Part shown: piece after piece, positions 1 to 8,214 of the stretch
Position numbering within the stretch: position 1 is the first letter of the stretch
Layout of the letters: each line of letters begins with the position of its first letter
Assembly: GCF_040605635.1 (NCBI RefSeq)
Contig: NZ_JBEXDG010000032.1
Span: forward strand, 1-64,000
Source: Dactylosporangium sp040605635
GTDB taxonomy: Bacteria; Actinomycetota; Actinomycetes; Mycobacteriales; Micromonosporaceae
Direction of reading: 5' to 3'
DNA length: 64,000 nucleotides
Notes under the pieces: generated by a model
Told to the model about the DNA's origin: nothing
The model's database searches: none
What the model saw: the letters and a program-made list of their open reading frames with translations, nothing else
Translations under genes and position numbers: made by a program

Positions 1-81
1 CGCGCCCAGTTCGAAACCACCTTCGCCCAGGGCACCCAGATCTCCACCGGCGACCACGGCCCCGCCATCGCCGGACACTGA
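1..81 (+). CDS. 3' end of a gene cut by the window edge
   Basis: The window opens inside a reading frame that gives 26 residues ending in DHGPAIAGH and a TGA stop at 79-81. The codons are GC-rich at the third position, as in the neighbouring genes, so I take it as the tail of a real gene. Nothing in so short a tail identifies a family. It reads in the same direction as the next gene but is separated from it by about 460 bases. Confidence 0.5.
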   Translation, partial: RAQFETTFAQGTQISTGDHGPAIAGH

Positions 82-543
82 CCCCCGCGACACCGCGACG
101 CCCCGGGATTCCCCGCCGGTGGCGTCGCGGCCGAGGGCCCGCCGGATGTGGCGGGGATCTACTAATCATCATAGTATTGCGGCGTCGGCGTCAGTGCTGT
201 CCTGCGCCGCACGGCCGGCTCGCCTCACGGCCCCGGAGTTTCGTCGCTGTGACCCGAGGCCGTGTGCCGGCCTATGCCTGCTCCCGGTCCACACATCTCC
301 CCGGGCCGGGAGCGGGCATGAACCCGCCGTCGCGGGATGCGCCCGCTCCCTGGATCCGCCGGAAGTCCGATCCTTCGTAGGACCCACCGCCGGTAGTGGT
401 CCGGTTGCGGAGTGAAGGAGATCGGCGTGCGGGTTGATTGTGGTTGCCGGTCTCTCTACGGTTGGCCGCGAACCGTCTCGGTCGCCGGTCTCTCCCTCCC
501 GTGGTGCTGAGGCGGCGGCAGCTGGAGGAAGGGCGTCGCCTCG
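82..543. other. 462-base gap: no gene, AT-rich inverted repeat and structured leader
   Basis: No convincing gene. Two things stand out. At 160-176 there is an AT-rich island with TACTA and TAGTA arms around 7 bases, a candidate promoter/operator. At 308-350 a perfect 10-base stem (GGGAGCGGGC with GCCCGCTCCC) encloses a second 5-base stem (323-327 with 332-336). The hairpin would lie in the 5' leader of the NlpC/P60 gene that follows. Confidence 0.4.
308..350 (+). promoter_or_regulatory. nested hairpin in the leader of the NlpC/P60 gene
   Basis: Arms 308-317 and 341-350 are exact reverse complements; inside them 323-327 pairs with 332-336. Actinobacterial cell-wall hydrolase genes are often controlled by ydaO-type c-di-AMP riboswitches, which is why this leader is worth noting, but I could not match the conserved ydaO core here, so the function is open. 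Confidence 0.3.
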
Positions 544-1524
544 GTGGACCGTAACCGCACGTTCTCGATCGTTCGCAGAACGCTGGTCGTCGCCGTCGCG
601 GCCCTCGTCGGACTCGCGCCCTCGGTCTCGGCCCACGCCGAGCCGTCGCTGCCGGAGATCGAGCGGCAGCTCGACGAGGCGTGGGAGAAGCTGGAGCCGG
701 TCATCGAGCAGTACAACGACCTGCACAGCCGGCTCGCGGCCAACCAGGGCAAGGCCAAGACGCTCAACGAGACGCTCGCGCCGCTGCAGCGGCAGGTCGA
801 CGCCGCGATGCAGGAGGTCGGGGCGATGGCGGCGCGGCAGTACAAGTACGGCGGGGCGTCGGTGCTCAGCGTGCTGCTGTCGACGGATTCGCCGCAGACG
901 TTCGCCGAGCAGCTGGCGACGCTGAACCGTCTCGCGAAGGCCAGCGCGGACCAGATCTCGCAGGTCGCGCAGCTGCGCGACGGGTATGCCGCGGACAAGG
1001 AGAAGATCGACGCCCTCGTCGCGCAGCAGCAGGCGCAGGAGACCGAGCTCGCCGCCCGCAAGAAGTCGATCCAGGCCGAGGTCGACAGGCTGCAGGTGCT
1101 GCGCCGGCAGCTCGGCGCGACCGACGTGCCCAAGAGCGCGCTCTACATCGGTCAGTGTCCGGCCGTGTACATCGGCGGCGCGGCGGGCACCGCGGTCAAG
1201 ACCGCCTGCGCGCAGATCGGCAAGCCGTACGTGTTCGGCACCGTCGGGCCCGGCACGTTCGACTGCTCCGGGCTCACCCAGTACGCGTGGAAGGCCGCGG
1301 GGGTGTCGCTGACGCACTACACCGGGGCGCAGTGGAAGCAGGGCAGCGCGGTCGGCAAGGCCGACCTCCGCCCCGGTGACCTGGTCTTCTTCTTCAGCGA
1401 CCTGCACCACGTCGGCATGTACGTCGGCAACAACCTGATGGTCCACGCATCCCGGGCGGGAGTGCCGGTCAGAATGTCCCGCATCGACACCATGCCGTAC
1501 ATGGGAGCCCGCCGCCCAGGCTGA
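544..1524 (+). CDS. secreted NlpC/P60 peptidoglycan endopeptidase
   Basis: 326 residues. A signal peptide ends near residue 30 (SVSAHAEP). Residues 35-190 are a long coiled coil, as in RipA-like and CwlO-like wall hydrolases. The NlpC/P60 domain fills the C-terminus, with catalytic Cys241 in DCSGL, His289 in HHVGMY and a third polar position His301 in VHAS. The enzyme should cut D-Glu/DAP-type links in peptidoglycan stem peptides outside the cell. The GTG start at 544 follows GGAGGAAGGG at 524-533, a rather wide spacing. The gene stands alone behind a structured leader. Family call is firm; the exact bond cut is not knowable from sequence. Confidence 0.9.
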   Translation: MDRNRTFSIVRRTLVVAVAALVGLAPSVSAHAEPSLPEIERQLDEAWEKLEPVIEQYNDLHSRLAANQGKAKTLNETLAPLQRQVDAAMQEVGAMAARQYKYGGASVLSVLLSTDSPQTFAEQLATLNRLAKASADQISQVAQLRDGYAADKEKIDALVAQQQAQETELAARKKSIQAEVDRLQVLRRQLGATDVPKSALYIGQCPAVYIGGAAGTAVKTACAQIGKPYVFGTVGPGTFDCSGLTQYAWKAAGVSLTHYTGAQWKQGSAVGKADLRPGDLVFFFSDLHHVGMYVGNNLMVHASRAGVPVRMSRIDTMPYMGARRPG

Positions 1525-1566
1525 CGACCGGGCCGTCGTCCCGTTGCCGTGCGTGACGCAGCGTCC

Positions 1567-1637
1567 GGCAGTTGCACACGGCTGGCAGTTGCAACGTTGT
1601 CGCGTGCGTACATGAGCACCTATCATGCGAGGCATGA
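1567..1637 (+). promoter_or_regulatory. promoter/operator region of the cation exporter operon
   Basis: Two direct copies of GGCAGTTGCA lie at 1567-1576 and 1584-1593, 17 bases apart. A perfect inverted repeat TCATG-5-CATGA spans 1623-1637, covering the first start codon of the exporter. Because an ArsR/SmtB-type regulator is encoded directly downstream, these are candidate binding sites, but neither matches a known SmtB consensus closely. Confidence 0.35.
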
Positions 1638-2701
1638 GCGATGAGCGCGGACGCGACCCGGAGCGCCACGACCACGCGCACGGGCCCGGCCACGCGCACG
1701 GGCCCGGGCGCGGCCAGGTGGGTTCTCGCCGGGCGACGCTGCGGCATCGCGTCGGGCACCTGCTGACACCGCATTCGCACGACGCCGCGGACAAGGTCGA
1801 CAGCGCGCTGGAGTCCTCCAGGGAAGGGATCCGCGCGCTGTGGATCTCGCTGCTCGTCCTCAGCGCCACCGCGGGCCTGCAGGTCGTGGTCGTGCTGGTG
1901 TCCGGCTCGGTCGCGCTGCTCGGCGACACGCTGCACAACATCGCCGACGCGCTCACCGCCGTGCCGCTCGGCGTGGCGTTCATCGTCGGCAGAAGGGCCG
2001 CCAACCGGCGGTACACCTACGGCTACGGCCGCGCGGAGGATCTCGCCGGCATCCTCATCGTGCTCACCATCGCCGCGTCGGCCGCCTTCGCCGGTTACGA
2101 GGCCGTCGACCGGCTGCTCAACCCCGCCGACGTGACCCATCTGCCCTGGGTGGCCGCCGCGGGGGTCATCGGCTTCGCGGGCAACGAGGTCGTCGCCCGG
2201 CTCCGCATCCGCGTCGGCCGGAAGATCGGCTCCGCGGCGCTCGTCGCGGACGGCCTGCACGCCCGCACCGACGGGTTCACCTCCCTGGCGGTGCTGCTCG
2301 GCGCCGGCGGCGTGGCCCTCGGATGGCGGTGGGCCGACCCGGTCGTCGGCCTCGCCATCACGGCCGCGATCCTGATCGTGGGAAGGGACGCGGCGCGGGA
2401 GGTGTACCGCAGGCTGATGGATGCCGTCGACCCCGCGCTGGTCGACGCCGCCGAGGCGGCCCTCGCCGGCACTCCCGGCGTGCGGAGGGTCGCCGCGCTG
2501 CGGATGCGCTGGGTCGGCCACCGGCTCCACGCGGAGACCGATGTCGTGGTCGCGGACACCCTGACGGTCGTCGAGGCGCACGTGATCGCCCTGGCGGCCG
2601 AGCACCGGCTGCTGCACGCCGTGCCCCGCCTCACCGCGGCCACCATCCACACCGACCCCGACACCGCCGACGCGCACGCCGCTGTCGCCCACCACCGGTA
2701 G
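1625..2701 (+). CDS. cation diffusion facilitator (CDF) metal exporter
   Basis: 358 residues. The first 55 are His-rich (HDHAHGPGHAHG), a typical metal-gathering tail. Six membrane segments follow. The two metal-site motifs of the family are present: HNIAD at 104-108 in the second helix and H212/D216 (HARTD) in the fifth. A cytoplasmic ferredoxin-like C-terminal domain ends the protein. It should export Zn2+ or a similar divalent ion in exchange for protons. ATG 1625 is given; ATG 1634 (MSDERG) is an alternative. The ArsR-family gene follows after 9 bases, so the pair looks like a metal-responsive operon. Metal specificity cannot be read from these motifs. Confidence 0.9.
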   Translation: MRGMSDERGRDPERHDHAHGPGHAHGPGRGQVGSRRATLRHRVGHLLTPHSHDAADKVDSALESSREGIRALWISLLVLSATAGLQVVVVLVSGSVALLGDTLHNIADALTAVPLGVAFIVGRRAANRRYTYGYGRAEDLAGILIVLTIAASAAFAGYEAVDRLLNPADVTHLPWVAAAGVIGFAGNEVVARLRIRVGRKIGSAALVADGLHARTDGFTSLAVLLGAGGVALGWRWADPVVGLAITAAILIVGRDAAREVYRRLMDAVDPALVDAAEAALAGTPGVRRVAALRMRWVGHRLHAETDVVVADTLTVVEAHVIALAAEHRLLHAVPRLTAATIHTDPDTADAHAAVAHHR

Positions 2702-2702
2702 G

Positions 2703-2719
2703 TACAATGCGTGCCCGTG
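2703..2719 (+). promoter_or_regulatory. -10 element placed for a leaderless regulator transcript
   Basis: TACAAT at 2703-2708 is a good -10 hexamer. Transcription starting about 7 bases later would begin near GTG 2717, giving a leaderless message for the ArsR protein. This would let the regulator be made separately from the exporter. No strong -35 is visible, so confidence is low. Confidence 0.3.
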
Positions 2720-3049
2720 TATGCACCTGACGATCCCACGCCGACCGACGAGCAGGTCGCCGCGGCCGTGACGGCGCTGCGGATGCTCGCCGATCCGACC
2801 CGCCTGCGGCTGCTGTGGGCGTTGCGCGACGGCGAGCAGGACGTGAGCACGCTGACCGCGGCGGTCGGCGCCGCCCGTCCCGCGGTGTCGCAGCACCTCG
2901 CCAAGCTGCTCCTCGCCGGCCTGGTCCACACCCGCCGGGACGGCCGGCGCGTGCTGTACCGGGCGGCCGGCGGTCACGTCCGCCGGCTCGTGACCGAGGT
3001 GTTCCACGCGGCCGACCATCACCTGACCGGAGCACCCGAACACGACTGA
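2711..3049 (+). CDS. ArsR/SmtB-family metal-sensing repressor
   Basis: 112 residues, normal for the family. The winged helix-turn-helix is clear: LADPTRLRLLWALRDGE, then the recognition helix in ARPAVSQHLAKLLLAGLV and the wing DGRRVLYRAA. The alpha-3 cysteine motif of arsenic/cadmium sensors is absent. The C-terminal helix carries several His and Asp residues (GHVRRLVTEVFHAADHH), like the alpha-5 zinc site of SmtB and CzrA, but the second-strand spacing is one residue off the usual pattern. It most likely represses the exporter upstream in the absence of metal. GTG 2711 is given; GTG 2717 fits the leaderless promoter better. Confidence 0.85.
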   Translation: MPVYAPDDPTPTDEQVAAAVTALRMLADPTRLRLLWALRDGEQDVSTLTAAVGAARPAVSQHLAKLLLAGLVHTRRDGRRVLYRAAGGHVRRLVTEVFHAADHHLTGAPEHD

Positions 3050-3072
3050 CAGCGGCAGGGTGCTGCCCGCCG

Positions 3073-4335
3073 TCACGCACCGCCGATGCTCGCCGGCACG
3101 CGTCGCCGCCAGTGCTTCAGCGCCAGGGCGCGGCGCTCGACGAGGTGCCACGACGCGTAGGCGACGGCGCCGGTGATCGCCAGGCTCAGCGCCGTGTAGG
3201 GCAGGTAGCCCCAGCGGTTGCCGCCGAACGTGGCCAGCAGCTGCTGGACGAGGAAGCCGTAGATGTAGATGCCGTAGGAGTAGTCGTTGACGGCGCCGAC
3301 GCGGCGCAGCCGCCGGGGTGCCCGGACCGCGGCCCACACCAGCAGGTAGGCAAGGGCGGGGAAGCCGGCCACGAAGAACCCGCCCAGCAGCAGCGACCCG
3401 GTGAGTGCGACGAGGCAGGCGAGGGCGAGGCCGTCGTGGATCGGGACGCGGTCGCGGTACAGCTCGATCGTGGCGCCGGTCAGGAACAGCGCGCCGAGGT
3501 AGATGAGCCACTGCACGGAGACGCTGCCGACCAGCGGCGGGACGATCGCACCGTAGTGCTGCGCCGGCGGCCCTTCCAGGGTCCAGCCGCGGATCTGGTC
3601 GGCGACGACGCAGCCGTACAGCCCGGCGGCGATCGCCGGCACGAGCCACCGGGCCCGGCGCAGCACCGCCGTCACCGCGAGCACCGCGAGGACCGCGTAG
3701 CAGGTGGACTCGTAGACGAGGGACCACAGCGCGCCGTCGAAGACGCTGGTGCCGCCGATCTCCCGCCCCCAGGGGGTGTCGGCGAGCAGGTCCTGGATGC
3801 CGTACTGGCGCACACCGGTGAACCAGTTGCCGGCGACGTACTGCAGCGGACCCTTCGGACCGTCCCAGAACCCGGCGAGGGTGCCCCGCTGGTGCAGCGC
3901 GACGACCGGCGCGGCGACGAACGCGGTGACGAGCAGGCACATCCACAGGCCGGGCAGGATGCGCAGCGCGCGGTGCCAGGCGAACCGCCCGACGCTCGTG
4001 TGCGCGGCGGAGCGGGTGATGAGCAGGCCGGACAGGACGAAGAAGCCGAAGACCGCGAGGGTGCCGACGTTGGTCTGGCCCGCGAACAGGCTCTGCCCCA
4101 GGTCCTCCCAGCCGAAGCCGAGGGATGTGGCGTGGGCGACGACGACCGCGACGGCGAGGCCGAGCCGGATGGCGCCGATGCCGTTGTCGCGCCCGTTCCA
4201 CCGCTGCGCGAGGCTGCCGTGGGCGAGCCGGTAGCCGCGCGGCGGGGCGACCGGTGCGTGGTTGTCGGTGTGGGTTGCGGTGTCGGGGGCCTCGGGGACA
4301 TGGTGCGTCGGCCGCCGGTCGGCGGTTGCGGGCAT
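3073..4335 (-). CDS. membrane acyltransferase (acyltransferase-3 / OafA-like)
   Basis: 420 residues with about ten hydrophobic segments. The family signatures are present: IGAIRLGLAVAVVVAHATS with the expected His, FFVLSGLLITRS in the following helix, and RALRILPGLW. These enzymes move acetyl or other short acyl groups onto sugars of the cell surface, glycolipids or secondary metabolites. The 30-residue N-terminal extension is hydrophilic and His-rich. It converges on the ArsR gene, with only 23 bases between stops. The acceptor substrate cannot be inferred; no neighbouring polysaccharide locus points to one. Confidence 0.88.
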   Translation of the reverse strand: MPATADRRPTHHVPEAPDTATHTDNHAPVAPPRGYRLAHGSLAQRWNGRDNGIGAIRLGLAVAVVVAHATSLGFGWEDLGQSLFAGQTNVGTLAVFGFFVLSGLLITRSAAHTSVGRFAWHRALRILPGLWMCLLVTAFVAAPVVALHQRGTLAGFWDGPKGPLQYVAGNWFTGVRQYGIQDLLADTPWGREIGGTSVFDGALWSLVYESTCYAVLAVLAVTAVLRRARWLVPAIAAGLYGCVVADQIRGWTLEGPPAQHYGAIVPPLVGSVSVQWLIYLGALFLTGATIELYRDRVPIHDGLALACLVALTGSLLLGGFFVAGFPALAYLLVWAAVRAPRRLRRVGAVNDYSYGIYIYGFLVQQLLATFGGNRWGYLPYTALSLAITGAVAYASWHLVERRALALKHWRRRVPASIGGA

Positions 4336-4392
4336 GTGGGAGCTCCAGGTGTGTGGGGCCGGTCAGGACACGTCGCGAGCGCCGTGTCCGGC

Positions 4393-4758
4393 CTAGATCC
4401 GCAACACCTGGAGGTGCGATTGCCGAGGTCGGCCGGTGTCCCGGCCCTGGGTCGTCCGCGGTGCGGGCTCGGCGACGACGCCGGCCGGCACCACGGTGAC
4501 GGTCTCGGAGCCGGCGGGCAGCTTCGGCTGCTGCGGCTGCGTCGGGGCCCCGGCGGTGTGCAGCACGTTGTGGTGGTGCTGATGGGAGTGCTCGCCGGCG
4601 GCGCCGTGATGGTCGTGCCCGGCCGCCGCTGACGGGCTGTCTGGGTGCCCCAGCGCCAGATGCGCCGACTGCGCCCTGGCCAGCGGCGTGAGCAGGAACG
4701 CCGCGAGGAGCAGGACGGCGAGCCCCACCCGTGCCGGCCGCGCCCCCCACCGTCCCAT
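4393..4758 (-). CDS. small His-rich secreted protein, DUF6153-like
   Basis: 121 residues from ATG 4758. A signal peptide or membrane anchor covers residues 8-30 (VGLAVLLLAAFLLTPLARAQ). A His cluster follows (GHDHHGAAGEHSHQHHH), then a disordered stretch, and the protein ends in LQVLRI. The short length, membrane start, His-rich middle and LQ-LRI ending match the DUF6153 proteins I know from actinomycetes. A metal-binding role is a guess from the His cluster. Longer upstream starts in the same frame lack a membrane start, which is why I chose 4758. Confidence 0.6.
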   Translation of the reverse strand: MGRWGARPARVGLAVLLLAAFLLTPLARAQSAHLALGHPDSPSAAAGHDHHGAAGEHSHQHHHNVLHTAGAPTQPQQPKLPAGSETVTVVPAGVVAEPAPRTTQGRDTGRPRQSHLQVLRI

Positions 4759-5197
4759 GGTCCGAATGGTGGCAGCCCGCAGGGGCGCGGCGGTGTCGGA
4801 GATCTGCCACAACCCTTCGTATTCATCCGTTGGTAACAGGCCGGTCCGCCGCCGGCGCCCCAGGTGGGGGCGCCGGCCGCCGCCATCGTACGGGCTCGTC
4901 AGCGGCGCCCGACGAAGCCTTCCGGCCGGAATCCACCTGCCTGGGCGCGGTGGGCTTCCCCGCTCCGCCGCAGCGGTGGTCACCCGCCTCCGGCCGGGGC
5001 AGGGGGTGAGGTCGTCCGGCTCGGTGCGGGTGCCGGGCGGTGAGGGGCCGAAGTGCGCCGGAGCGGGTGGTGCGATGTCACCCGCATCGGGTGGTGTTGA
5101 CCGTCGCCGGCAAGGCGAACGGTCGGACGTGTGCACGTCGGACCGGCGCGGGCCCGGCCCGGTCCCGGACCCAGGACCTCGCCGACCGGGAGGCCGT
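4759..5197. other. 439-base gap between divergent genes, with one strong hairpin
   Basis: This must hold promoters for the His-rich protein (leftward) and the sensor kinase (rightward). A perfect 11-base stem with a 5-base loop lies at 4851-4877 (GCCGGCGCCCC with GGGGCGCCGGC). A relatively AT-rich patch at 4811-4840 is the likeliest leftward promoter. I see no coding sequence. Confidence 0.4.
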
Positions 5198-7108
5198 ATG
5201 ACCGTGACCAGCGTTGTCCGGCATCGGCTCATGACGTGGTTGCTGCCGACCCCGCCGCCGCCGCTCGCGATCGGCATCGCCGTCGCGGTGGTGGTCGTCG
5301 CCGTCGAGACGGTCGTGGTCGGGCTGCTGCATGCCGCTCACCCGCAGGGGCAGCCGAGTGCCGTCGTGTACATGCTCGGCGTGGTGGCGTTGACGACCGT
5401 GTGGGGCGCCCGGCTCGGCCTGGGTGTCGCGCTGGCCAGCGCGGTGGTGTTCAACTTCGTCCACATGCCTCCGAGCGGGCTGCACCTGACCGCGGCGCAG
5501 GACCTCCAGCGGGCCTTGGTGTTCGGGATCATAGCGCTGGCCAGCGGCGGGCTGGCCGACCTTGCCCGGGAGCGCGCGCTGGAGGCGCAGGAGCGGGCGG
5601 ACGAGGCGGACATCGCCGCCGAGGTCGCTCACCGCGTCCACGGCCGGGACGACCTGGCGTCCGGGCTCCGGGCCGGATCGCAGTGCCTGGCGGCCCGGCT
5701 CGGGCTCTCCCACGTGTCGATCGAGGCAGGCGCCGCGCCGGGCCCTGCCGAGGTCGCCGGCACGACCGTGCTCGAACCCGCCGGGGGGCGCCGGCTGCTG
5801 CGGCTCGTCGTCCCGGACGACACCCCGCCGGCGACGCTGCACCGTCTCCGCGACCGGCTCGGCCCGGCGCTGGAGGAGACCGTCCGCACCGCCGTGGACC
5901 GCCAGGAGCTCATCGGCACCCTCCGGGCCAGCCAGCAGGCGACCCAGGCGCTGCTGACCGAGCAGGCGGCACTGCGGCGGGTGGCCACGCTGGTCGCCAC
6001 GGGCGGGCCGCCCGGAGAGGTCTTCGCGGCGGTGACGGCCGAGCTGCACCGCCTGTTCCGGGGGTTCCACACCGCGCTGCTGCGGTACGAGCCGGACCAG
6101 ACCGTCGCGGCGGTCTCGGAGCGGGACACGGACGGGCGGCTGCTGCCCGAATACCCGAGCCTGCCCATCGCGGGCGAGAACATCGTCAGCACGATCCTGC
6201 GCACCCGCCGCACGGCGCGGATCGACTACGACTCCGCCACCGGGCCGATCGCCGTGGAGCTGCGGGCCCGCGGCTTCCGCCGCGGCCTCGGCGTGCCGAT
6301 CGTGGTCGACGGTGAGCTCTGGGGGGTCACGCTGGTCCTGTCCGCCAGGCCGGAGCCGGTGCCCGCCGACGCGGAGCGACGCCTGCATGCCTTCACCGAG
6401 CTCGTCGCCACCGCCATCGCGAACACCGAGAACCGCGGGCGCCTCATCGCGTCCCGCGGCAGGCTGGTCGCCGCGGCGGACGAGGCACGGCGCCGCATCG
6501 AACGCGACCTTCACGACGGGCCGCAGCAACGCATCGTCGCGCTCGCCCTGCGGCTGCGCATGGCGGAGGACCTGGCATCGGACGACCCGCGGGAGGTGCG
6601 GCACCTGCTGTCCGACACGGTCCGGAGCCTCACCGAGATCCACGAGAGCATGACCGACCTCGCCCGCGGTATCCACCCGGCCCTGCTGAGCCAGGGCGGG
6701 ATCTGCCCGATGCTGCGCACGCTCGCCCGGCGCAGCGTCGTGCCGGTCGAGCTGCGGCTGCAGGTCCCGGACCGGCTTCCCGAGCGGGTGGAGGTGGGTG
6801 TGTACTACGTGGTCTCGGAGGCGCTGACCAACGTCGCCAAGCACGCACAGGCGTCGGTCGCCTACGTCACGGTGGGCGCGGACGAGGGGCGCGCCTGGCT
6901 GTCGGTCTGCGACGACGGTGTCGGCGGGACCAAGCCGGACGGCGGCACGGGGCTCGTCGGCCTGCGCGACCGGGTCGAGGCGCTGGGCGGCCGGTTCAGC
7001 GTCGTCAGCCCGCCGGCGCAGGGAACGACGCTGACCGCGGAGATCCCGCTCGCCGGGCCGGACCCGTGCCCTGCCGCGGAGTCGTTCCCGATGGTCCCCG
7101 CCGGCTGA
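5198..7108 (+). CDS. orphan sensor histidine kinase with DUF4118 and GAF domains
   Basis: 636 residues from ATG 5198, preceded by GGGAGG. Residues 20-130 are a four-helix membrane region of the KdpD-like DUF4118 type. Residues about 255-420 form a GAF sensor domain. The HisKA_3 box RRIERDLHDGPQQR holds the phospho-acceptor His439. The HATPase domain shows the N box (SEALTNVAKHAQA, about 540-552) and glycine boxes CDDGVGG and GTGLVGLRDR. It belongs to the NarL-partnered kinase group, normally paired with a LuxR-type response regulator, yet none is encoded in this window. Other in-frame starts upstream would add an unrelated Arg/Pro-rich stretch. Confidence 0.88.
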   Translation: MTVTSVVRHRLMTWLLPTPPPPLAIGIAVAVVVVAVETVVVGLLHAAHPQGQPSAVVYMLGVVALTTVWGARLGLGVALASAVVFNFVHMPPSGLHLTAAQDLQRALVFGIIALASGGLADLARERALEAQERADEADIAAEVAHRVHGRDDLASGLRAGSQCLAARLGLSHVSIEAGAAPGPAEVAGTTVLEPAGGRRLLRLVVPDDTPPATLHRLRDRLGPALEETVRTAVDRQELIGTLRASQQATQALLTEQAALRRVATLVATGGPPGEVFAAVTAELHRLFRGFHTALLRYEPDQTVAAVSERDTDGRLLPEYPSLPIAGENIVSTILRTRRTARIDYDSATGPIAVELRARGFRRGLGVPIVVDGELWGVTLVLSARPEPVPADAERRLHAFTELVATAIANTENRGRLIASRGRLVAAADEARRRIERDLHDGPQQRIVALALRLRMAEDLASDDPREVRHLLSDTVRSLTEIHESMTDLARGIHPALLSQGGICPMLRTLARRSVVPVELRLQVPDRLPERVEVGVYYVVSEALTNVAKHAQASVAYVTVGADEGRAWLSVCDDGVGGTKPDGGTGLVGLRDRVEALGGRFSVVSPPAQGTTLTAEIPLAGPDPCPAAESFPMVPAG

Positions 7109-7135
7109 GGCCCCGGTCGGCGGGGGCGTGCGACC

Positions 7136-7161
7136 ACCCGGCACGCCGGAGCGTGCCGGGT
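7136..7161. terminator. bidirectional terminator hairpin
   Basis: ACCCGGCACG at 7136-7145 pairs exactly with 7152-7161 around a 6-base loop. It sits between the converging stops of the sensor kinase and the M23 peptidase. There is no T run, as is usual in this group of bacteria. Confidence 0.65.
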
Positions 7162-7166
7162 CGCCG

Positions 7167-7967
7167 TCAACAGCGTGGGACGCCGGGGATGTAGCCGTCG
7201 TAGCCGGTGAGGACGTAGGCGTCGGCGATGTAGCGGCCGGAGCCGATGCGATCCCAGATGTTGCTGGTGCCGTACGTGCCGTCGACGGTCGTGCCGGTCG
7301 TCTGGCAGGCGATCGTCACCCGCGCGCCGTCGGCGACCGTGTCGACGGGGGAGTGGTTGGTGCCCGGGCCGGACCGGACGGTCAGGGGCGTGCCGGAGGT
7401 GTTCACCGTGCCGTTGCCGGCGCCGGACGTGCAGCCGTTGTCGCTGGTGTAGTTCTTCGTGCCCCAGTACAGCGCCTGCGTGCCGTTGAACCTGATCTTC
7501 ACGGCGGTGCCGCCGGAGCGCTGCTCGTAGTGCAGGTGGGGGCCGGTCGAGCCGCCGGTCGTGCCGACGTAGCCGATGACCTGGCCGTACCGCACGGTCT
7601 GGCCGACGGACACGTTGAAGCGGCTCAGGTGGGCGTAGTAGGTGGTGTACCCGCCGCCGTGGTCGATCCGGACGTACCTGCCGTAGCTGGTGCCGCCGAG
7701 GTCGGTCACCCGGTCGACGGTGCCGGACGCGCTGGCCACGACGGGGTCGCCGTCGTCGTTGGCGCGGTTGAAGTCGATGGCGTTGGCGGGGCTGTGGTCG
7801 GAGCGGGTCTGGCCGGACCACACCTGGCCGCAGGGGAACGGGACCTTGAACGTGGGTGCCGCGAGCGCGGCGGTCGCCGGGACGATCACGGCGGCGGCAC
7901 CCACCAGGACGGCGAGCGCGCGCATCATCGCGCGCCGGGACGGAAACAGTGTCACCATGGGTGCCAC
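7167..7967 (-). CDS. secreted M23 (LytM) peptidase with C-terminal SH3 domain
   Basis: 266 residues. A signal peptide ends at ALAA (about residue 37). The M23 zinc site is visible: His58 and Asp65 in SDHSPANAIDF, His113 in YYAHLS and the HLH pair (His144, His146) in GPHLHYE. Residues 190-266 are an SH3b-type repeat (PLTVRSGPGTNHSPVDTV), used for binding the wall. The protein should cut peptidoglycan cross-bridges or act as a muralytic factor. Three in-frame ATG codons (7967, 7958, 7928) are possible starts; all keep the signal peptide. An AT-rich patch at 7979-7995 just upstream contains TATAGAT on this strand, a likely -10 box. Confidence 0.88.
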   Translation of the reverse strand: MAPMVTLFPSRRAMMRALAVLVGAAAVIVPATAALAAPTFKVPFPCGQVWSGQTRSDHSPANAIDFNRANDDGDPVVASASGTVDRVTDLGGTSYGRYVRIDHGGGYTTYYAHLSRFNVSVGQTVRYGQVIGYVGTTGGSTGPHLHYEQRSGGTAVKIRFNGTQALYWGTKNYTSDNGCTSGAGNGTVNTSGTPLTVRSGPGTNHSPVDTVADGARVTIACQTTGTTVDGTYGTSNIWDRIGSGRYIADAYVLTGYDGYIPGVPRC

Positions 7968-8214
7968 GGTATCGTCAGATATCTATATTTTGTACTAGAG
8001 AACGCACGGCGGCGGCGCAATCCACCGTCTTCGAAGCGCTCGCGATGCGCACGGAGCGGATCCGGCGGGGTGAGGAGGAGCGCGGGCCGGGCGGGATCTG
8101 CCCGGCGGTGGCCGGTCGGGCCGGCACCTGACGGGCGGAACGGTCACCGAACCTCCACAGGTCTGTCACCTCGCGGGACAGCGGGCGGACCGGTGGCCTG
8201 TTTACGATCTTGCG

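Noticed and set aside
1469..4810. A very long open frame on the - strand across the exporter, ArsR and acyltransferase genes
   Set aside because: It runs antisense or out of frame to genes with clear family motifs and is Arg/Pro/His-rich, the usual by-product of GC-rich coding DNA.
7975..8131. Small frame in the gap before the M1 peptidase (MRTERIRRGEEERG)
   Set aside because: It lacks a ribosome site, is Arg/Gly-rich and overlaps the promoter region; no sign of a real protein.
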